Assembly: GCA_001599935.1 (NCBI GenBank) | Contig: BCIJ01000024.1 | Span: 1-64,000, forward strand | Source: Holtermannia corniformis | Lineage: Eukaryota > Basidiomycota > Tremellomycetes > Holtermanniales | Direction: 5' to 3' | DNA length: 64,000 bases | Notes under the pieces: model-generated | Told to the model about the DNA's origin: nothing | What the model saw: only the letters and a program-made list of their open reading frames with translations | Database searches by the model: none | Translations under genes and position numbers: made by a program | Shown: positions 1 to 9,380 of the stretch, piece by piece | Layout: each line of letters starts with the position of its first letter | Position numbering within the stretch: the first letter of the stretch is position 1

Positions 1-142
1 GTTGTGGAGATCTGACCCGCGAGCTACTGCTCGCGAGTTCAGTTCGGCCTTTGCTGGCCTCTTCTTATCTTCCGTACTTGAGATCTGAGTGGATAGGTTG
101 CTGTNACATTCCTCTNTCTTGACTACTTGCTAGGTTCCCTCG

Positions 143-600
143 TTGTTCGTTACCTCCCTCTACTTCCTCTCGCGTCAGACGAGTCGCGATCGCAACTTCC
201 GCCGCGAGCTTCAACCGCGACTATCCCTCGCGACTAAATCGCCGTTATCTCCACAACGGGCGCTGACCGCAACCCGGCAGGAAACCACCTTGAAGCGTGA
301 GCGGCTGTTCGGCGCCAATGCCGCCGCTGGGTCGTCTTCGTCCCCGAGCAAGCGCAAGGCGCGCGCCGAGTCCAGCGACGAAGAAGACGACTACGACGAC
401 ACTCCGTCGAAGAAGCCGCGCAAGACAGTCGTAGGTATAGCGTGTACGCACAAGGAAACTAACAGATGTAGGCTGTCAAGGCCAGGTCCAAGGCAAAGGC
501 GAAAGCGAAGCATCGTCGTGTGGTCGAATCTGATGACTCGGTGTCTGAGGTGCACAACGACCGTTCGGACAATGATGACGGCGAGTCCGACGACTTCTGA
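143..600 (+). CDS. acidic/basic low-complexity nuclear-type protein, 3' part
   Basis: This is the 3' end of a gene whose start I cannot place. An open frame runs from about 143 to a GT donor at 431, then a 41-nt intron (431-471, branch-like AACTAAC at 458-464, TAG acceptor), then a last exon 472-600 ending in TGA. The peptide has a Ser-rich patch, a Lys/Arg cluster (SPSKRKARAE), an acidic run (SSDEEDDYDD), a second basic patch (KKPRK), and after the intron a Lys/Ala-rich stretch followed by an acidic tail ending ESDDF. Alternating basic and acidic blocks suggest a nuclear or chromatin-associated protein, but no domain is recognisable. There is no good ATG in frame, and two N bases lie just upstream, so the 5' end is probably on unseen or uncertain sequence. 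Confidence 0.5.
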
Positions 601-776
601 GGGTGTGCGCGCAGCGGTGGTTGTAGCCTGTACGAAATGTACTATGTGGCCTTGTCCAAACTGCACGGAGTTTGCAAACTGTTTGTGTGTCTTGGATGGC
701 AGACGACAGATTATCATGCAGTCGAGAGTTTGCAAACTAGAGGTACAGGGAGCGAACGATACATGACAGTACATAG

Positions 777-2556
777 TCACTCGGAATCAACGTCCATGTC
801 GTCGTCCGGCACCAGATCCGCTTCCTCGAGATTATCATCATGGTACGTGTCCCATCCACGAGCCCTCATTGCAGCCTCTTGTCTGTCATATGCCTGCTGC
901 CTCTTCTCCTGGATGGTCGCTGCACCCTGGCGCAGGCGTATCTGTCGAGCCCCCGCGACCTCAGCCGCACGCAGACACAGTAACTGTCTGAACGCCTCTG
1001 CGGGCTGCTCGTTTGTGCGAGTAGTCAGGCGAACAAATCCTGCATTCTTGGGCAACGCCAGTCGCATCGCTTGGCACTACACACGGTCAGTAGAGGATCG
1101 ATAGAGAACAAGCGCGCACTTGCTCTCCGCGCTTACGTCCGTAAGCAATCCAATCAAAGTTGAGAGGCAAGCCATCGAAGAAGACTCGCGCATTGACACA
1201 TTCGGAGATCATCGAGCCCCACTTAATGAGCTTGAGAGGGCCTTTCGATAACTCAGCGGCGAAGTAACTGCCTGGTACTCCCGTAAAGACATCGGCTGTT
1301 GCACGTGTAAGACGCAAGATCCAGACGGGAAAGGGAGAACAACTCACCAATGCTCTGTTTGATATGATCAAGCTGTAGGGCGCGAGCCTCCTCTTTACCA
1401 GGCTTATTGTGAATTCGCCTTGCCTCTTTCTCGGCAGCCTCTTGCAAAGCTACAGAATGGTGAGATTGGCGTTTTGCCATTGGTTTGCAAACCAACCCTG
1501 TTCGTCGTTCTCCTTGTGTGTTCGGCCAAGCACCCTATCACCTCGCCCAGCCAGTGTAACCGACACATGAGTGCGAAACACTGACAATAGGTCTTGTCGA
1601 CGAATGATACCAGTGCGTCGCAGAAGCCATTGGTCCATAATCGGGTGATTGGTCACAAACATGGTTTCGACGCTGTTGGAAGCTTGGAAAGGCGTGATGA
1701 GGGCACCGCCGGCGTATCCAAGCCATTCAAGCATGTCGAGCTGGGGAGTGTAAGTTTGCAAACCGTCTGCAGCGGACTCACATCATGCTCTATACGGTGT
1801 ATGGCTCGCTTTGCTTGCTTTGTCTTCTTCGACGAGGTCCATGATCGTACAGTTTGCTCTCTGTACGCCGCAGCACCCTGCAAAGCCAACTCGGACTTGT
1901 ATTCATCTTTCTCCTCGCTAGTCTTGGCAGCCCAGAGACGCTGGCATTCGGGGACGAAGCTACCGAACTGGGAGAAAGGGTGCACGTAGTCAGGATCTAT
2001 TTATTGAGGTAAGTATCAGCTACGATCGCGCCCCACTACCGGATGACTGGCCTTCGGCGCGGCGAGCGGCAGTCTCCTTTTCCCAGATAGAGGACTGCAG
2101 TCGAAGGAATGTGTTCCAAGCGGAGGGGGCACGCTCGGTAGCAGTGACGGGTGTAGCGCACAGGCGAGCCCAGACGGAATTGATGGTTCCCCCATACTTG
2201 AGTGCGTGGGCTTTGCACAGCTGCGAGCACTGTGCAAACAGTGCGGCCAAGGCTTGCGCCTCGTCGTCCACGCCGGTCCGTGAGCTTGCTCGAGCTGACG
2301 AGCTTGCTTGAGCTGACGAGCTTGCTTGAGCTGACGAGCTTGCTTGAGCTGACGAGCTTGCTCGAGCTGACGAGCTTGCTCGAGCTGACAATGCTCGAGC
2401 TGACGAGCTTGCGCTGGCGGCTGGCAGTTCGAACGCTGCGTTGAACGCTTCGAGACTTGATAAGATAGCCTGATGCGTCTCTTCCTCAGTCAAGGGTGTC
2501 GGTGTCGGGAGCAGGGACGGGTCGATACAGTCATCCGGGAAAGGGTCTACTGTCAT
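777..2556 (-). CDS. orphan protein with Ser/Ala tandem repeat and HMG-box-like segment
   Basis: This is a multi-exon minus-strand gene. I start it at ATG 2554-2556 (MTVDPFPDD), ahead of the continuous coding frame; the stop is TCA at 777-779. Exon 1 ends at a GTAGTG donor near 2040 and joins a frame beginning DPDYVHPF near 1996. Further introns are visible near 1771, 1490, 1350 and 1080, but their exact edges are not all fixed. The N-terminal third contains an ASSSAR/ASSSAQ repeat from an 18-bp tandem repeat. After it comes a Trp/aromatic-rich stretch (SAWNTFLR, then ECQRLWAAKTSEEKDEYKSEL) resembling the shape of an HMG box, though I would not assign the family. The C-terminus is charged and ends in DDDMDVDSE. 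I do not recognise a function. It could be a lineage-specific, possibly multicopy gene. Confidence 0.5.
2282..2417. repeat. 18-bp tandem repeat inside the coding sequence
   Basis: The unit GAGCTTGCTYGAGCTGAC (plus strand) is repeated six times head to tail from 2282 to 2389. A 15-nt shortened copy (2390-2404) and the start of another unit follow. Copies differ only by C/T at one position, which changes a Gln codon to an Arg codon on the minus strand. The length is a multiple of three throughout, so copy number can vary without breaking the frame of the minus-strand gene. It encodes the ASSSAQ/ASSSAR hexapeptide. Confidence 0.9.
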
Positions 2557-2974
2557 GATGTTGGGTGGCGAAGGTAGATGATTGCCGTGCACAGCCGTCC
2601 AACGGTCACTGGTGGCGTCGGTTGGTCGCGGTGGTTACAATTCACCTGAAGTTTGCAAACCGCTAAGTCGAAAATCGGCTGGCGCGTGCCAAGGCGCGTG
2701 CCCGCTGGCGGGTGCCACAGCACCTCTTAGGCCCTTTTACAGTAAAATGAGGTAAATCTTAGAGGGCCATTTTACTGAACGCTACAGGTGTCCGACGATC
2801 TCCGTTGATGATCCACGGTTTCAGCCCCTATTCCGACTGACGTCATCTCGGGTCGCGCACGATCGCGTCAGTCGCCAGCGTCCGACTGTAGACGTTTACA
2901 TGTCGATTCGCACCCTGCAGCGCACCCTCAGACCAGCAACAGCTACCTACACTCGCATCACACAGATCAGAACC
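2557..2974. other. divergent intergenic gap, 418 bp
   Basis: This gap separates the minus-strand orphan from the BLI-3-like gene. It holds one copy of the GTTTGCAAAC palindrome (2651-2660), the inverted repeat at 2740-2777 and a short GC-rich imperfect repeat around 2685-2720. No additional gene is supported. It should contain both promoters, but no core promoter element can be named with confidence. Confidence 0.5.
2740..2777. repeat. 10-bp perfect inverted repeat
   Basis: CAGTAAAATG at 2740-2749 is followed 18 nt later by its exact reverse complement CATTTTACTG at 2768-2777. It lies in the non-coding gap between the orphan gene start (2556) and the next plus-strand gene (2975). It could form a hairpin or be the remnant of a small transposon end; nothing else in the window matches it by eye. 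Confidence 0.7.
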
Positions 2975-3710
2975 ATGTCCGGCTCAGGCAACGACAAGTG
3001 CGGTCAGCTCGGGTCAGGCGCGGATGCAGCTGACGCTCGGGCAACCCAGGTACTCGAAGGAGAGCGCGACTGAAAAGCCTGCAGCCGAAAAGGTCCAGCT
3101 GTTCCGCACGTTCGCAGAAGCCAACAAGATCGTGTTCCTCACCACGCGCGATGGCGTCTCGGGCCAGCTCCACGCACGGCAGATGGCCGTCAAGCTTGAA
3201 GACGACTTGACCCACTTGTTCTTGTACGACAAGCAGTCGCACAAGCACCAAGAGGTCAAGGACGATGACCACGTCAACGTTGCGTACGACGGCGGCAAGC
3301 AAGGCTGGGCCAGTGTCGCCGGTACTGCCAGGTCGACTCAGGAGAAGGCGTTGATCAAGAAGGTGCGTCTGTCGATCTTGCCATGCATTCTCCTACTGAC
3401 AATCACAAGCTCTTCTCACCCGTCACTTCCGCTTGGTTTGCCAACCTTGGCGATGGAGTCCATGACGGCTCGGAAAACGACCCGCGCGTCGCCATCCTCG
3501 TCGTCAAGCCACAAGAGATCCGCTTCTTCAACCAGACAAAGACTCTGATCGGTCAGGCCGTCGACGTCGCCTCGAGTGCTATCGGAGGCTCAGTCGCGAC
3601 TCCAGGAGAGATCTTGACCATCACTCCGGCTGACGTGAGTGGCGAGCGTCCGGAGTCGACCGGGGATAAACTGACAAAGCCGGTTTTTGTAGATCCAGGC
3701 TGCCAACTGA
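2975..3710 (+). CDS. BLI-3-like FMN-binding split-barrel protein (pyridoxamine-phosphate-oxidase-like)
   Basis: Exons are 2975-2997, 3050-3362, 3410-3634 and 3693-3710 (579 nt, 192 aa). ATG 2975 lies in an ACCATGTCC context and gives MSGSGNDK joined in frame to YSKESATEK. The body matches the general-stress-protein-26 / Neurospora BLI-3 type of flavin-binding split barrel: KVQLFRTFAEANKIVFLTT, then a strand-rich stretch with QMAVKLEDDLTHLFLYD and VNVAYDG, then SAWFANLGDG and RVAILVVKPQEIRFF. Length is normal for the family. Members bind FMN or related cofactors and are often stress- or light-induced; the substrate is unknown, and light induction here is only inferred from the Neurospora name. 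All introns are about 50 nt with CTGAC-type branch sites. Confidence 0.85.
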
Positions 3711-3885
3711 GGGACTGTGTATGACAGATGGAATGAAAAGAAATGTGTAGCTCTGTGACATAGCATATGCGACCGATTACCAATTCTCGATTGCGGGTCG
3801 TGCAGGAGCCGGGTCCGCAGCTGTGGATACCGTGTCGGATCGAGTGTTGGGAACGCCCCTCGTCGAGCTTCTCGTAATCTTCAAC

Positions 3886-4530
3886 TCACTTCTTCCCCTT
3901 TGTGGTCGTATCGGCTGACTTGGTGCTCTTCGCCTTGTCCGGTTCTGTCTTGACCTCGGGTTTCGTACTTGACTTGGCTTCTGGTATACTCTTTGTCGAG
4001 TCCGTCGGCGGAGTCTTGGCCGTCGTCTCGCCCTCCGTTGTCCCCGTCTTGTCCGTCTTAGTCGTATCCGTTACCGCCGCCGCATTCATACTCTTGGCTA
4101 AATCCAGCAAGCTCGCTGGCCTCAAACTCTCCATCCTCTCCACATACCCCCTCTCGTCCTCGGTCCAAGCACTGCGATCAACACTTTGCAAGCTCCGACT
4201 CCACCGTCGATATTCCCTCGCCCACCTCCGATCCGCCGCCGCCCTGGCCCGCGTCGCATTCCGTATCGCCGGCGCATCCCAATCAGCATCAGCAGTTAGG
4301 TAATCCGCTCCGTAATCGTTACTGAGCGCAATCAGTGACTCTAGCCGCGCGGTCTTTGCGAAGGTCGAATGCGCGCTAAAGGTTCGCTTTGCGGATCGGG
4401 CAGCGGCGTGGAGCGCAGAGAGGAAGATGGAGACGGAGGATTGCAAGCCCGGATAGGAATCTGTTTGGATTCGGGAAGAGTAGCGGCTTCGATGACGGCT
4501 GCTGCTGTACGAGGACGTCGTGGACATGGC
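3886..4530 (-). CDS. orphan Ser/Thr-rich protein with Lys/Thr-rich tail
   Basis: A single open frame is chosen from ATG 4528-4530 (MSTTSSYSSSRHRSR) to stop 3886-3888, 214 aa. An in-frame extension upstream to 4695 exists but looks untranslated. After a Ser/Arg-rich start, residues 20-130 look folded and probably helical (SIFLSALHAAARSAKR, RAAADRRWAREYRRW), with repeated Trp/Tyr/Arg. The last 70 residues are low-complexity Thr/Lys/Asp (TDTTKTDKTGTTEGETT, ending TTKGKK). No signal peptide or membrane segment is seen. I recognise no family, and splice variants at the 5' end cannot be excluded. Confidence 0.5.
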   Translation of the reverse strand, partial: AMSTTSSYSSSRHRSRYSSRIQTDSYPGLQSSVSIFLSALHAAARSAKRTFSAHSTFAKTARLESLIALSNDYGADYLTADADWDAPAIRNATRARAAADRRWAREYRRWSRSLQSVDRSAWTEDERGYVERMESLRPASLLDLAKSMNAAAVTDTTKTDKTGTTEGETTAKTPPTDSTKSIPEAKSSTKPEVKTEPDKAKSTKSADTTTKGKK

Positions 4531-5146
4531 ATAGTTGAGAGAAGAGTACGGGGAAACGGTCGCCGGGGCGGACTTCTGACGGCAGGTGAGCCTTCCTTTG
4601 CAGCGCGCTCCTTTGCAGCAGACTGTCGGAAGGAGCTCAACCTTGAGATGCAACTGGCTCTGGGTACTAAATACCGAGCGAGTGTGAAGCTGCACACGCT
4701 CGAAATTCGGTGGCCACGACCTGACGCCGTCGGGATCCGCGATACAAGAGGCAGTTGTTGATCCCGCTCGATCTCAGAGCTTGACCTGTTGCCTCAGTAG
4801 TGATTGTCCCGCTTGCACAACGCGTGCGTCTACCAATGGTGTAGGTCGCCGCCATCTTCAATGATGTCTCCTGCGCCTAGGCATCCCGCGACAAGGGATC
4901 TGCCATCAGGGGCTTGACTTGTAGATTCTCAGGACGCCTAGAAGAAGCGAGAATGCTGATGGCTGTCGCTGATCAGCGCCAGCTACAAGCTTTTCTGTGC
5001 AGACAAGCTGTCAATCGACTTGACACCGTCGGGAGCCGTCACGTTGCCACGCGATCGCCAGGCACAAGTCAGCATGACGCTTTCAGACGATCGAGCGCGG
5101 TTCATCGAGCTCGCTACGAAGATCTGGTCGAGAGAGTGCGCACAAG
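4531..5146. other. divergent intergenic gap, about 0.6 kb
   Basis: This lies between the minus-strand orphan and the GFA-domain gene. Open frames here (for example minus 4667-4861 and plus 4914-5150) are short and show no recognisable protein sequence. It should hold the promoters of both neighbours. I see no repeat or RNA gene. Confidence 0.4.
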
Positions 5147-6072
5147 ATGAGTCCATCAGCTACCAAACGCGCCGCCATGCCATCCGATACTCCAGAGAAC
5201 AAGCGTGTCAAACAGTCTGGGAAAGAGCACCAGCCGTCGCAGGTGACTCGGCGGTTGACTGAGATGGCACAGCGGCTGACGCAAGACCAGAATGCACCGC
5301 ACCGCGCACAACCGCAGGATGAAGACGACGACTGGATGAAGAAGCCCCCTTTCTCGCTAGGCGTAGACTTGCCAGACTTTGAGAAAAAGTACACAAGCAG
5401 CTGCTGGTGTGGCAAGGGTAGGTCTGATGCCAATTGGCCATACGCTTGCTCCTAATGCCGGGATAGTCTCGTTTGCGTACGGTGCGGAACCTCTGCAGAG
5501 CAAGATGTGTCACTGTGGTGACTGCCAGCGGCTACACGGTGAGCTCACTGCGTCAGTAAGCAGTACAGCGCTTATGCCCGACTAGGTGCTCCGTTTCAGC
5601 ACTCGGCCGTGTTCAAAAAGGACGCTGTTCGCCTCGAGTCGAGCGGAGAGTGGCTTGGATTCCTCAGGTATACCCAACGTGGCACGGCTATCACGTCGCT
5701 GACGCATCTAGCGCACACGGCGAAGTCCACCCGCTTAGTCCAACGCCAACGCCACTGCCACACAAGATTTCTTGTCGGGCTTGCGGCGCACCGCTTGTCG
5801 ACGAAGGCCGTAACATGATCATGGCGTTCCCTCCAACGTTCGACTTTCCCCGGGACAACAACGGGCTCAAGCTACAACCCGAAAACTTTGATCCCCAATG
5901 CCACATCTTTTACTCTCAACGGACGATGAAGATTCGGGACGGGATCACCAAGTGGGCCTGCCACAAGGAAGATAGCGCCGTGTTGAACGATGAGGGTGAA
6001 GAGATCAAGCCTGCGCCTACCGAGGAGGAGAAAGAGAAGAAGGAGAAGAAGAAGGATGAGGAGCGCAAGTGA
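5147..6072 (+). CDS. GFA/CENP-V-fold zinc-binding protein
   Basis: Exons are 5147-5417, 5467-5538, 5586-5667 and 5712-6072 (786 nt, 261 aa). After an N-terminal charged region of about 80 residues comes a GFA (glutathione-dependent formaldehyde-activating, Mss4-like) domain. The first cysteine pair is CWCGKVSFAYG, then CHCGDCQRLHGAPF, then CRACGAPLVDEG; these are the usual zinc ligands of the fold. Unlike minimal GFA proteins it has a long disordered N-terminus and a Lys/Glu-rich tail (EEEKEKKEKKKDEERK). Many fungal members have no proven formaldehyde activity, so the reaction is not assigned. The start was chosen as the first ATG; a second Met lies 10 codons on. Confidence 0.85.
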
Positions 6073-6374
6073 GTAGTTTGGCGTCGGTTTTCATGAGTGG
6101 CAGATGGGCACCGAAGAGCGCACAATGTAATGTGTATCACATATATGCAAGCAGTGAATCGACTCTTGAGGCGGCCACGATGAGCTCAGGCAAGAGTCAC
6201 CTCCCTCACCATCTGTTGTGTCGCATCCGGCTCGTTGCGGTGTCAAGACGACGTATCCGGCCGGATTTGGACAACAGCGCGATTGGTTTCTTCGGCAGTA
6301 TACTCCTATGTCCGTACCGTCCAATAAACTGCATCGGTCTGCAGGCACTACACTACGACGCTCAGCCCGGCCAA
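6073..6374. other. tail-to-tail intergenic gap, 302 bp
   Basis: This is a convergent gap between the GFA-domain gene and the small orphan. It must hold both 3' ends. No conserved frame, RNA gene or repeat is seen. Confidence 0.4.
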
Positions 6375-6734
6375 TCATTGGGTACCTCCGCCGGTCACCT
6401 CATTGACCAGCCGGCGAACATCAGCTGACGCAGACTTCATGGACTGCTCGTTGCGGTTGCGGAGATCGTCATGTTGGTGCTGCACTTCATCTGTGAGATC
6501 CTTGGACGCCGCAAAGCCCGACGGATCCGAAATGGCGAACGCGATACATTCCGAAAAGTAGGAGTAGGAAGCATTGTCGAGGTTTTGTTTGAGTGCATGG
6601 ATCTCGACTGCGCGGCTGCGCAAGGACTCCTGATTTGTGCCGGTCGAAGCCTCGTGAAACCATGTGTCCCATTTGTCAAAGTACTCCTTCAGGCCGGTCA
6701 AGTACGTCTGACGTGCTTCTGAGAAGTTCGACAT
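6375..6734 (-). CDS. small orphan protein, predicted helical
   Basis: A single-exon frame from ATG 6732-6734 (MSNFSEARQTYL) to stop 6375-6377, 119 aa. The sequence is rich in Glu, Gln, Lys and Ser with aromatic spacing (GLKEYFDKWDTWFHEA, SYSYFSECIAFAI), suggesting helices. It has no signal peptide or membrane segment. An in-frame upstream ATG at 6770 would add 12 residues. The first eight codons and the upstream flank are duplicated just upstream (see 6710-6987). I recognise no family. Confidence 0.45.
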   Translation of the reverse strand: MSNFSEARQTYLTGLKEYFDKWDTWFHEASTGTNQESLRSRAVEIHALKQNLDNASYSYFSECIAFAISDPSGFAASKDLTDEVQHQHDDLRNRNEQSMKSASADVRRLVNEVTGGGTQ

Positions 6735-6987
6735 CGAGTCCGAGGTTACAGCAGTGTGAGCAGATCGCATGTCGAAGTATATAGCCTGGCAGCTCGCAGG
6801 ATGCGGTTTAATCTCTCTCAAGGGAGAGCACAGCAGTTTCTGCATCGCATCTCGTGCACTCCATTGTAGCGACGTGCTTCTGAAAAGTTCGACATCGTGT
6901 TCTAGGTTACTGTCTGGCGGCTCGCAATGTAATCCCTCACAAGGGAGAGCACAGTAGTTTCTACATCGTATTTCGTGCACTTCTCAC
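6710..6987. repeat. diverged tandem duplication of a gene start and promoter
   Basis: Copy A is 6710-6865 and copy B about 6871-6987, offset 161 bp. Shared blocks in the same order are ACGTGCTTCTGARAAGTTCG, then CAAGGGAGAGCACAG, then a block ending TCGTGCACTYC. Copy A has about 33 nt more in the middle. Copy A contains the start codon of the minus-strand orphan (6732-6734); copy B contains the same ATG and the same eight codons (6893-6895) but then loses the frame. Confidence 0.75.
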
Positions 6988-7252
6988 TCCGCATCTCACT
7001 TGTAGAGGTCTGGCTGTTAATGGCATAAACCGAACACGCAAGCGGCTTGAATCTGGTGGCTCAGTTTGCTCAAGCTCCGGGACAGGTAGCATGACATCCC
7101 TGGCTGTACTTTAGAGCCTGTGCTACCATCAGTACCCGGATCACAAGGTCCGAACACCTGCATGTAGTTTGTATCTGCTGAAGGCTTGACCACGATGGGA
7201 CAGTTTGTCGGGGCTGATCAATTTTTGTCATGATCTATTTGTTTTGTATCAA

Positions 7253-7270
7253 CTCAGAATTAATTCTGAG
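7253..7270. repeat. 18-nt palindrome overlapping the tRNA 5' end
   Basis: CTCAGAATTAATTCTGAG is a perfect palindrome. Its right half is the first seven bases of the tRNA-Asp, so an inverted copy of the tRNA acceptor strand abuts the gene at its 5' side. Confidence 0.85.
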
Positions 7271-7335
7271 TAGTATAGTGGCTAGTACGCTCGCTTGTCA
7301 CGCGGGAGTCCCGGGTTCAATTCCCGGCTCGGAAG
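7264..7335 (+). tRNA. tRNA-Asp (GTC)
   Basis: A 72-nt cloverleaf. The acceptor 5' strand TTCTGAG (7264-7270) pairs with CTCGGAA (7328-7334) with one T-G wobble. The D arm is TAGTATAGTGGCTAGTA, the anticodon loop is CTTGTCACG with GTC, and the T arm is CCGGGTTCAATTCCCGG with a perfect five-pair stem. The discriminator is G at 7335. There is no intron. A T-rich run (TGTTGTTTTTG) a few bases downstream is a plausible Pol III terminator. A is the usual wobble context and the sequence is a standard eukaryotic nuclear tRNA-Asp. Confidence 0.95.
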
Positions 7336-9380
7336 TGTTGTTTTTGCATGTTTTGGCCTCCGGTCCGCTTTTTGGTTCGTTTCCGCGAGGTGCATCGGTC
7401 ACTGCAGTCGATTCTCTTCGCTGCCAGCTATGACTGCCGGGCTGTGACGCTCCGCAAGATTTTAGTGCGGGCAACGTGGGCGATGTTGACGAGCGAGCCC
7501 TGTGCGAAACGGAAGGCGCGGCAAGTGGAATGGGGTCCTGTGCACCGGGCCGGTTGGGTATACAACCTCGGATAGCTGTGCGAACGCTCGTGTGACCGCT
7601 TCTTCGTGGGTGGGATGCTACTGTGTGCTGATCAGGACAGCCCCTGACCTGTAGCTGCGTTGCCGGCAATTATGGATTCAGATGTCGGTTTGCGTTTTGC
7701 TTGATTACGGTAGCGCCGCAAAGTGTCGAGCTGGCCTTCTGGCGAGCGATAGGAGGGGATGGATCGGTAAAAGGAATGTCACTGACATTAGTGGAAACTG
7801 CTCGCGCAGAGAGTCGGGTCATGCCTCGGCGACCCGGTTCGTATGCCATTCAAAGCCAATGTCAGGCCGTTGGGCGACTAGCTTTTGCAACTATTCTTTG
7901 TGACAAGTTTGACCAGGTTGGAGTAGGTTCGCAGCAGCCGCAAGGCGCGCACGGTACAACCCCTGTAAGAATCTGCCCCGTTAGTTCGATACCGACTACC
8001 GAACCTGCACCACATCGCTCCGCTCGCCAAATCCTTCTCGCCATCCACCAGCCGAGCCACGGCATGACGCAGCTTGACTCATTGCACGCCTCTGATGACA
8101 GGCGTCGACGCCCATGTCATGTTGATACCGTGGCTTGAACGCGACACTGCTGGTTGACAAAGGAATGCCACGCATCCGGCGTTGCCTTGCATTTGGCTTG
8201 GCCTTGTACACGTAACGCTTGCACTGCGCGCGCACAGGTTTCGGCAACGTCGCACGCGTGGTTGTGTAATGCCTTGCTGTATTCAAGCATTGCCGAGGGT
8301 CTGCGCGTACATCTTGTTTGTGGCACGGACGGTTTCGAAAGCGTCTGCAAACGCATCACGTAGGACGCGAGTGTTGTCCTTTTGACGCTCCGAAGTGTGA
8401 AACGCTTGGAGGGACGGGCTATGGCCTGAACTCGTGTTAGCGGCGACTGCTTTGAGCCAGCGTCCATGGTTGCATGATACGCCGTGGCAGACGCCCTGCC
8501 CTGTAAGCGTCCGCTGCACATTGGAGCTCTTTGATATTCCGGATGATCGTTTGCAGCAGTGTCTCTGGACCGTATACAGGCCGCGCCATTGTGGTTGTCA
8601 TTGCATTCACACGGACAAAGGCGCCACGGCGAGGAGAGTCGAGTTCCGCTCGGATGTGGATCCTTTGGCCTTTGTCCCCGGTGGCGAGGTTGCGACCGAG
8701 TGCGATCGCGCTGAGCCCAGTGCCGAGAGAATCAGGGCTGAGAGGACGTCGGAGGTTACGCGTCCGGTCACCGAGTTGACGGGAGAAATGCCTCGATCCG
8801 GTGGCGTCAGCGCCGAGTGGATGAAACTCTGGATGGCTTTCGCATGGCATGGTCGGATCGAGATGCTTGGCAGCGTCGTCGGGTGTGGGGCGGGTTGATT
8901 CCAGTTGGTGCACCGCAGTGGACACTGACGGCGACGAGAACACCGTGTCTGGGCAACACCATTGGGAGAGCGAGCAGAATCACAGCAAGTCAGGAACGGC
9001 GTCCGGGAACACGCTTGGAGCGGACGGCAAGGCGCCGAGGCGGCAAGTGACGAACCGAGATCAGTGTTGGGCAGGGCAGCAGAGCAGAGCAGAGCGGTCG
9101 ACTGGGCGTCGTCTTGACCTCGTAGGCCACGGCGAACGACAACCACGCACCGATAGCAGCCGGCAACGGAGCCGGGCCCCTGTTGGCCAGCGTAAGCAAC
9201 GACTCGCAGTCATTGGCAGAGTAACTCTATAACCTTGTGGCTGCGCATCCTCACCCTCCGCCATCCTCACGACAAGACGTATCGAGCGAGCTCGAGTGCG
9301 GCGCAGAAAGGACTCAGCTGCCGCGAACGGCCTCCTTTCAACCCCTGTCCGAGTCGAACCCCTCTGTAACAGCATTCACC
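7336..9380. other. 2-kb gene-poor stretch, possibly a degraded minus-strand gene
   Basis: No complete gene can be defended here. On the minus strand, 8117-9146 has several overlapping frames with protein-like composition, for example a segment reading QTIIRNIKELQCAADAY near 8530 and another reading LRDAFADAFETVRATNKMY near 8320. Joining them needs frame changes without convincing splice sites (one stop sits at 8283, where the next frame begins one base away). It may be a pseudogene, an orphan gene with unusual introns, or chance. The rest, 7336-8100 and 9150-9380, shows nothing; the last 200 bp should hold the PKA promoter. Confidence 0.35.

Noticed and set aside
1..142. Short GC-rich inverted repeat CGCGAG/CTCGCG near 18-35
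   Set aside because: It is only six base pairs, at an edge with ambiguous bases nearby; no function can be argued.
2282..2404. Possible CRISPR-like array
   Set aside because: Units are directly adjacent with no spacers, lie inside a coding frame, and the genome is eukaryotic.
2202..2444. Plus-strand frame with repeated leucine-rich LLELTS units
   Set aside because: It is the antisense reading of the 18-bp tandem repeat; the minus-strand frame extends well beyond the repeat and is continued by further coding-looking exons.
9345..9375. B-box-like GGTTCGACTC on the minus strand, possible tRNA
   Set aside because: The T stem does not pair and no acceptor stem or anticodon arm is present; the position is just before the PKA start.
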